Source: Bacteroidota bacterium
GTDB lineage: Bacteria > Pseudomonadota > Alphaproteobacteria > Puniceispirillales > Puniceispirillaceae
Length of the DNA stretch: 7,951 bases
Reading direction: 5' to 3'
NCBI GenBank assembly: GCA_009936825.1
Contig: JAACDV010000089.1
Coordinates: 1 to 7,951 of the forward strand
In this document: piece by piece, positions 6,164-7,951 of the stretch
Layout: each line of letters starts with the position of its first letter
How positions within the stretch are numbered: position 1 is the first letter of the stretch
Notes under the pieces: generated by a model
Told to the model about the DNA's origin: nothing
Databases searched by the model: none
What the model saw: only the letters and a program-made list of their open reading frames with translations
Translations under genes and position numbers: made by a program

Positions 6164-6985
6164 ATGACACCATCAATACAGTCACCAATAAAAATTGCCA
6201 TTCCGGGCGCGGCTGGCCGAATGGGCCAGATGTTGATCAGGGAAATTGCCGCCAGTGATGATTTGCAGCTTGTCGCGGCAACGGATCGTCCCGGCAGTGA
6301 TGCCATCAATATGGATGCTGGCCAGCTGGCTGGAACAGGCGAAAATGGGGTGATCATCTCAGATGATCCGGCCGTGTTATTTCAAAACGCCGATGTCGTT
6401 GTTGATTTCAGTAGCCCGGCTGCCAGCGTTGCGCATGCCGGTCTTGCCGCAAAACATAGTGTAGGGCTGGTTGTTGGCACTACCGGATTGACCGTTGATG
6501 ACGAAAAGTTGCTTGCCGCTGCTGGGAAACATAGCACGCTGGTATATTGTGCCAACACCTCGCTCGGCGTTACGCTTATTGGCAATCTGGTTGAACAGGT
6601 GGCGGCCCAGCTGGTTGATGGCTGGGATATCGAAGTTCTGGAAACGCATCATCACCATAAGGTTGACGCCCCGTCAGGGACCGCGTTGGCGCTGGGTCAC
6701 GCGGCTGCGCGCGGGCGCGGGGTTGCTCTTGATGATGTCGCCGATATGGTCCGTCAAGGCCAAACGGGAGCGCGCAAAAAGGGTGACATTGGATTTTCTG
6801 TCCTGCGCGGCGGTGATGTTGCGGGCGAGCATTCAGTTATCTTTTTTGGCGAGGCTGAGCGCGTCGAAATTACCCACAAAGCCAATGATCGGGTGATTTT
6901 TGCGCGCGGGGCATTGCGCGCTGCGCGATTCGCCGCTTCAGCTGCAACGGGATTCTACAATATGGAAGATGTGTTGGCAGGCTGA
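6164..6985 (+). CDS. dapB: 4-hydroxy-tetrahydrodipicolinate reductase
   Basis: Protein of 273 residues, the usual DapB length. It reduces the DapA product with NAD(P)H to tetrahydrodipicolinate, on the way to meso-diaminopimelate for peptidoglycan and to lysine. The N-terminal Rossmann fold has the nucleotide loop P-G-A-A-G-R-M-G (14-21). The catalytic signature is E160-T-H-H-H-H-K166-V-D-A-P-S-G-T (160-173); by comparison with E. coli, His162 and Lys166 should be the catalytic pair. The frame stays open back to a TTG at 6104, but ATG 6164, nine bases after AAAAGGG, gives the expected length. It follows dnaJ in the same direction across a repeat-filled gap and may be read through from the chaperone genes. 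I see no strong own promoter (TATAGT at 6125 lacks a well-spaced -35) and no lysine riboswitch. Confidence 0.97.
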   Translation: MTPSIQSPIKIAIPGAAGRMGQMLIREIAASDDLQLVAATDRPGSDAINMDAGQLAGTGENGVIISDDPAVLFQNADVVVDFSSPAASVAHAGLAAKHSVGLVVGTTGLTVDDEKLLAAAGKHSTLVYCANTSLGVTLIGNLVEQVAAQLVDGWDIEVLETHHHHKVDAPSGTALALGHAAARGRGVALDDVADMVRQGQTGARKKGDIGFSVLRGGDVAGEHSVIFFGEAERVEITHKANDRVIFARGALRAARFAASAATGFYNMEDVLAG

Positions 6986-7007
6986 CACGCATAAATTTTG
7001 GCCCACG

Positions 7008-7083
7008 CCCGGGCTTCGGCAAAACACTCGGGCTTCGGTAAAACGCTCGGGATTTGTTAAAACGCCTAAACTTCGGACATTGC
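7008..7083. repeat. 19-base tandem repeat between dapB and tdk, running into the tdk end
   Basis: Units start at 7008, 7027 and 7046: CCCGGGCTTCGGCAAAACA, CTCGGGCTTCGGTAAAACG and CTCGGGATTTGTTAAAACG. A fourth, weak unit (7065-7083) keeps CTTCGG and overlaps the last codons and stop of tdk. The 80-base convergent gap holds nothing else that I can identify, and no clear terminator for either gene. Confidence 0.85.
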
Positions 7084-7647
7084 TTGCGCCCAATGTTTTC
7101 GGCAGAGCGAGATATATTTCTCGTTCCCGCCAATCTCCACCTGCGCCCCTTCGCGAATCACTTTACCATCACCACCCTGACGGCCCACCATCGTGGCTTT
7201 ACTTCCACAATGGCAGATTGTGCGAATCTCGCGAAGCTCGTCAGCCAGCGCAAGAAGGCGCGCGCTTCCCGGGAAAAGATTGCCCTGAAAATCGGTCCGC
7301 AGCCCATAGCACATAACTGGAATACGCAATTGATCAACAAGGTCGGCAAGCTGCCACACTTGGGCGTCGGTAAGGAATTGCGCCTCATCAATCAATACAC
7401 AATCGACCGGTGTTTTGGTGTGCTCAGCACTGATTACCGCGGCCATATCGGTCGATTCAGCAAAGGCAAAAGCTGGCTGCTCAATGCCGATCCGCGAGCC
7501 GATCCGCCCAGTAGCTAAACGGTCGTCCAGCTTTGCTGTCATCAACATCGTTGTCATTCCGCGTTCGCGGTAATTATGCGATGCCTGCAAAAGAATAGTG
7601 GATTTTCCGGCATTCATCGCCGCATAAGAAAAATAAAGCTTTGCCAT
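7066..7647 (-). CDS. tdk: Thymidine kinase (type II, zinc-containing)
   Basis: Protein of 193 residues. It phosphorylates thymidine and deoxyuridine with ATP in the pyrimidine salvage pathway. The P-loop reads A-M-N-A-G-K-S-T (10-17), the D-E-A-Q-F motif is at 87-91 with the catalytic base Glu88, and a conserved C-Y-G-L-R-T-D-F is at 113-120. The zinc ligands C145, C147, C182 and H185 are all present, at the same numbers as in E. coli Tdk. The C-terminus stops soon after H185 and is shorter than in E. coli. The frame is open to an ATG at 7722, but M-A-K-L-Y-F at 7647 is the family start and has GAGG a few bases upstream. It is divergent from upp and convergent with dapB. The stop codon lies in the last copy of a degenerate 19-base repeat. 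Confidence 0.97.
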   Translation of the reverse strand: MAKLYFSYAAMNAGKSTILLQASHNYRERGMTTMLMTAKLDDRLATGRIGSRIGIEQPAFAFAESTDMAAVISAEHTKTPVDCVLIDEAQFLTDAQVWQLADLVDQLRIPVMCYGLRTDFQGNLFPGSARLLALADELREIRTICHCGSKATMVGRQGGDGKVIREGAQVEIGGNEKYISLCRKHWAQAMSEV

Positions 7648-7699
7648 TCGATCCTCAAAAAAACACGCGTCATTCTGCCGCCCATCGGAGCTTTTGTGA

Positions 7700-7726
7700 A
7701 TGGAAAAACGCTGGAAAAACATCTAA
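7700..7726 (+). CDS. Possible eight-codon leader ORF ahead of upp
   Basis: ATG at 7700 has GGAG nine bases upstream (7687-7690) and reads M-E-K-R-W-K-N-I, with TAA at 7724-7726 in the centre of the palindrome. It could be a leader peptide that couples translation to folding of the palindrome. It is equally likely to be chance, because a coding frame in phase with upp also runs through here. Confidence 0.15.
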   Translation: MEKRWKNI

Positions 7727-7738
7727 TGTCTTTCCAGC
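7710..7738. promoter_or_regulatory. Near-perfect 29-base palindrome between tdk and upp
   Basis: Outer arms GCTGGAAA (7710-7717) and TTTCCAGC (7731-7738) match perfectly, then one A/C mismatch, then inner arms ACAT (7719-7722) and ATGT (7726-7729) around CTA. A -10-like TCTAAT (7722-7727) sits in the centre. On the minus strand the hairpin is followed by GTTTTT, as in a terminator or attenuator in a tdk leader. A shared operator for the two salvage genes is the other reading. It is 62 bases from the tdk start and 35 from the upp start. Confidence 0.6.
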
Positions 7739-7773
7739 TTAAACAAAGCAAGATTTTGGCATCGGAGATTTAT

Positions 7774-7951
7774 ATGGCGCCCCCTTCTTTGGCATCAGTT
7801 CATGTGATGGATCACCCGCTGGTTGATCATAAACTGTCAATCCTTCGTGATCGTAAAACTCCGCCGCATCAATTTCGCCACACCCTGCATGAGCTATCAT
7901 GGCTTCTTGCCTATCCGGCGTTCGCTGCGTTAAGGGTTGCCAACATTGAAA
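7774..7951 (+). CDS. upp: Uracil phosphoribosyltransferase, N-terminal part (cut by window end)
   Basis: The first 59 codons are present and the frame is still open at the window end. Upp joins uracil to PRPP to make UMP in pyrimidine salvage. The N-terminal family pattern is clear: V-M-D-H-P-L-V-D-H-K-L-S-I-L-R-D (residues 11-26), then F-R-H-T-L-H-E-L-S-W-L-L-A-Y (34-47). The PRPP-binding loop and uracil site lie beyond the window. Most family members read Y-E-A/V-T after the L-L-x-Y, whereas this one has Y-P-A-F, so it is somewhat divergent. ATG 7774 has CGGAG seven bases upstream. An in-frame ATG at 7726 and GTG at 7696 would lengthen the N-terminus beyond the family norm. It is divergent from tdk, which serves the same pathway. 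Confidence 0.85.
   Translation, partial: MAPPSLASVHVMDHPLVDHKLSILRDRKTPPHQFRHTLHELSWLLAYPAFAALRVANIE

Noticed and set aside
7648..7722. Upstream ATG as the tdk start
   Set aside because: The extra 25 residues do not match the family, and the ATG lies in the palindrome without a ribosome site; the internal ATG at 7647 has GAGG upstream.

Overview
The window looks like ordinary chromosome of an alphaproteobacterium. The evidence is the grpE, dnaK and dnaJ chaperone genes followed by dapB, RpoH-type promoters of the alphaproteobacterial CTTG-N17/18-CYTATnT form, an MJ0042-like zinc-ribbon protein, and roughly balanced base composition. A free-living marine lineage of the SAR116 (Puniceispirillum) kind would fit, but that placement is a guess from the feel of the proteins and no marker gene proves it.

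Left part (1-1976): the last codons of a possible rightward gene end at base 35. They face a leftward gene (39-539) for a small membrane-anchored protein with two zinc ribbons. Upstream of that, also leftward, is a 318-residue low-complexity protein (653-1609) with an acidic middle and a lysine-rich tail made of eight pentapeptide units. A 367-base divergent intergenic region then holds a weak promoter for the leftward gene and a heat-shock promoter for grpE.

Middle (1977-6985): grpE, dnaK, dnaJ and dapB all run rightward. DnaK is the Hsp70 ATPase, DnaJ delivers substrates and stimulates hydrolysis, and GrpE exchanges nucleotide, so the three form one folding machine. grpE and dnaK each appear to have their own RpoH promoter. 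dnaK also has a long leader with a strong hairpin. dapB makes tetrahydrodipicolinate for lysine and peptidoglycan. It follows dnaJ after a gap filled with degenerate 13-base repeats. No hrcA gene and no CIRCE operator were seen, so control is probably by RpoH alone.

Right part (6986-7951): tdk (thymidine kinase, leftward, convergent with dapB) and upp (uracil phosphoribosyltransferase, rightward, cut by the window end) are divergent and both serve pyrimidine salvage. Between them lies a near-perfect 29-base inverted repeat that could be a shared operator or an attenuator.

No undescribed system is evident. The most unusual items are the 318-residue protein, the tdk/upp palindrome, the dnaK leader hairpin, and the recurrence of short tandem repeats: 12-base in-frame units in three genes, and 10-, 13- and 19-base units between genes.
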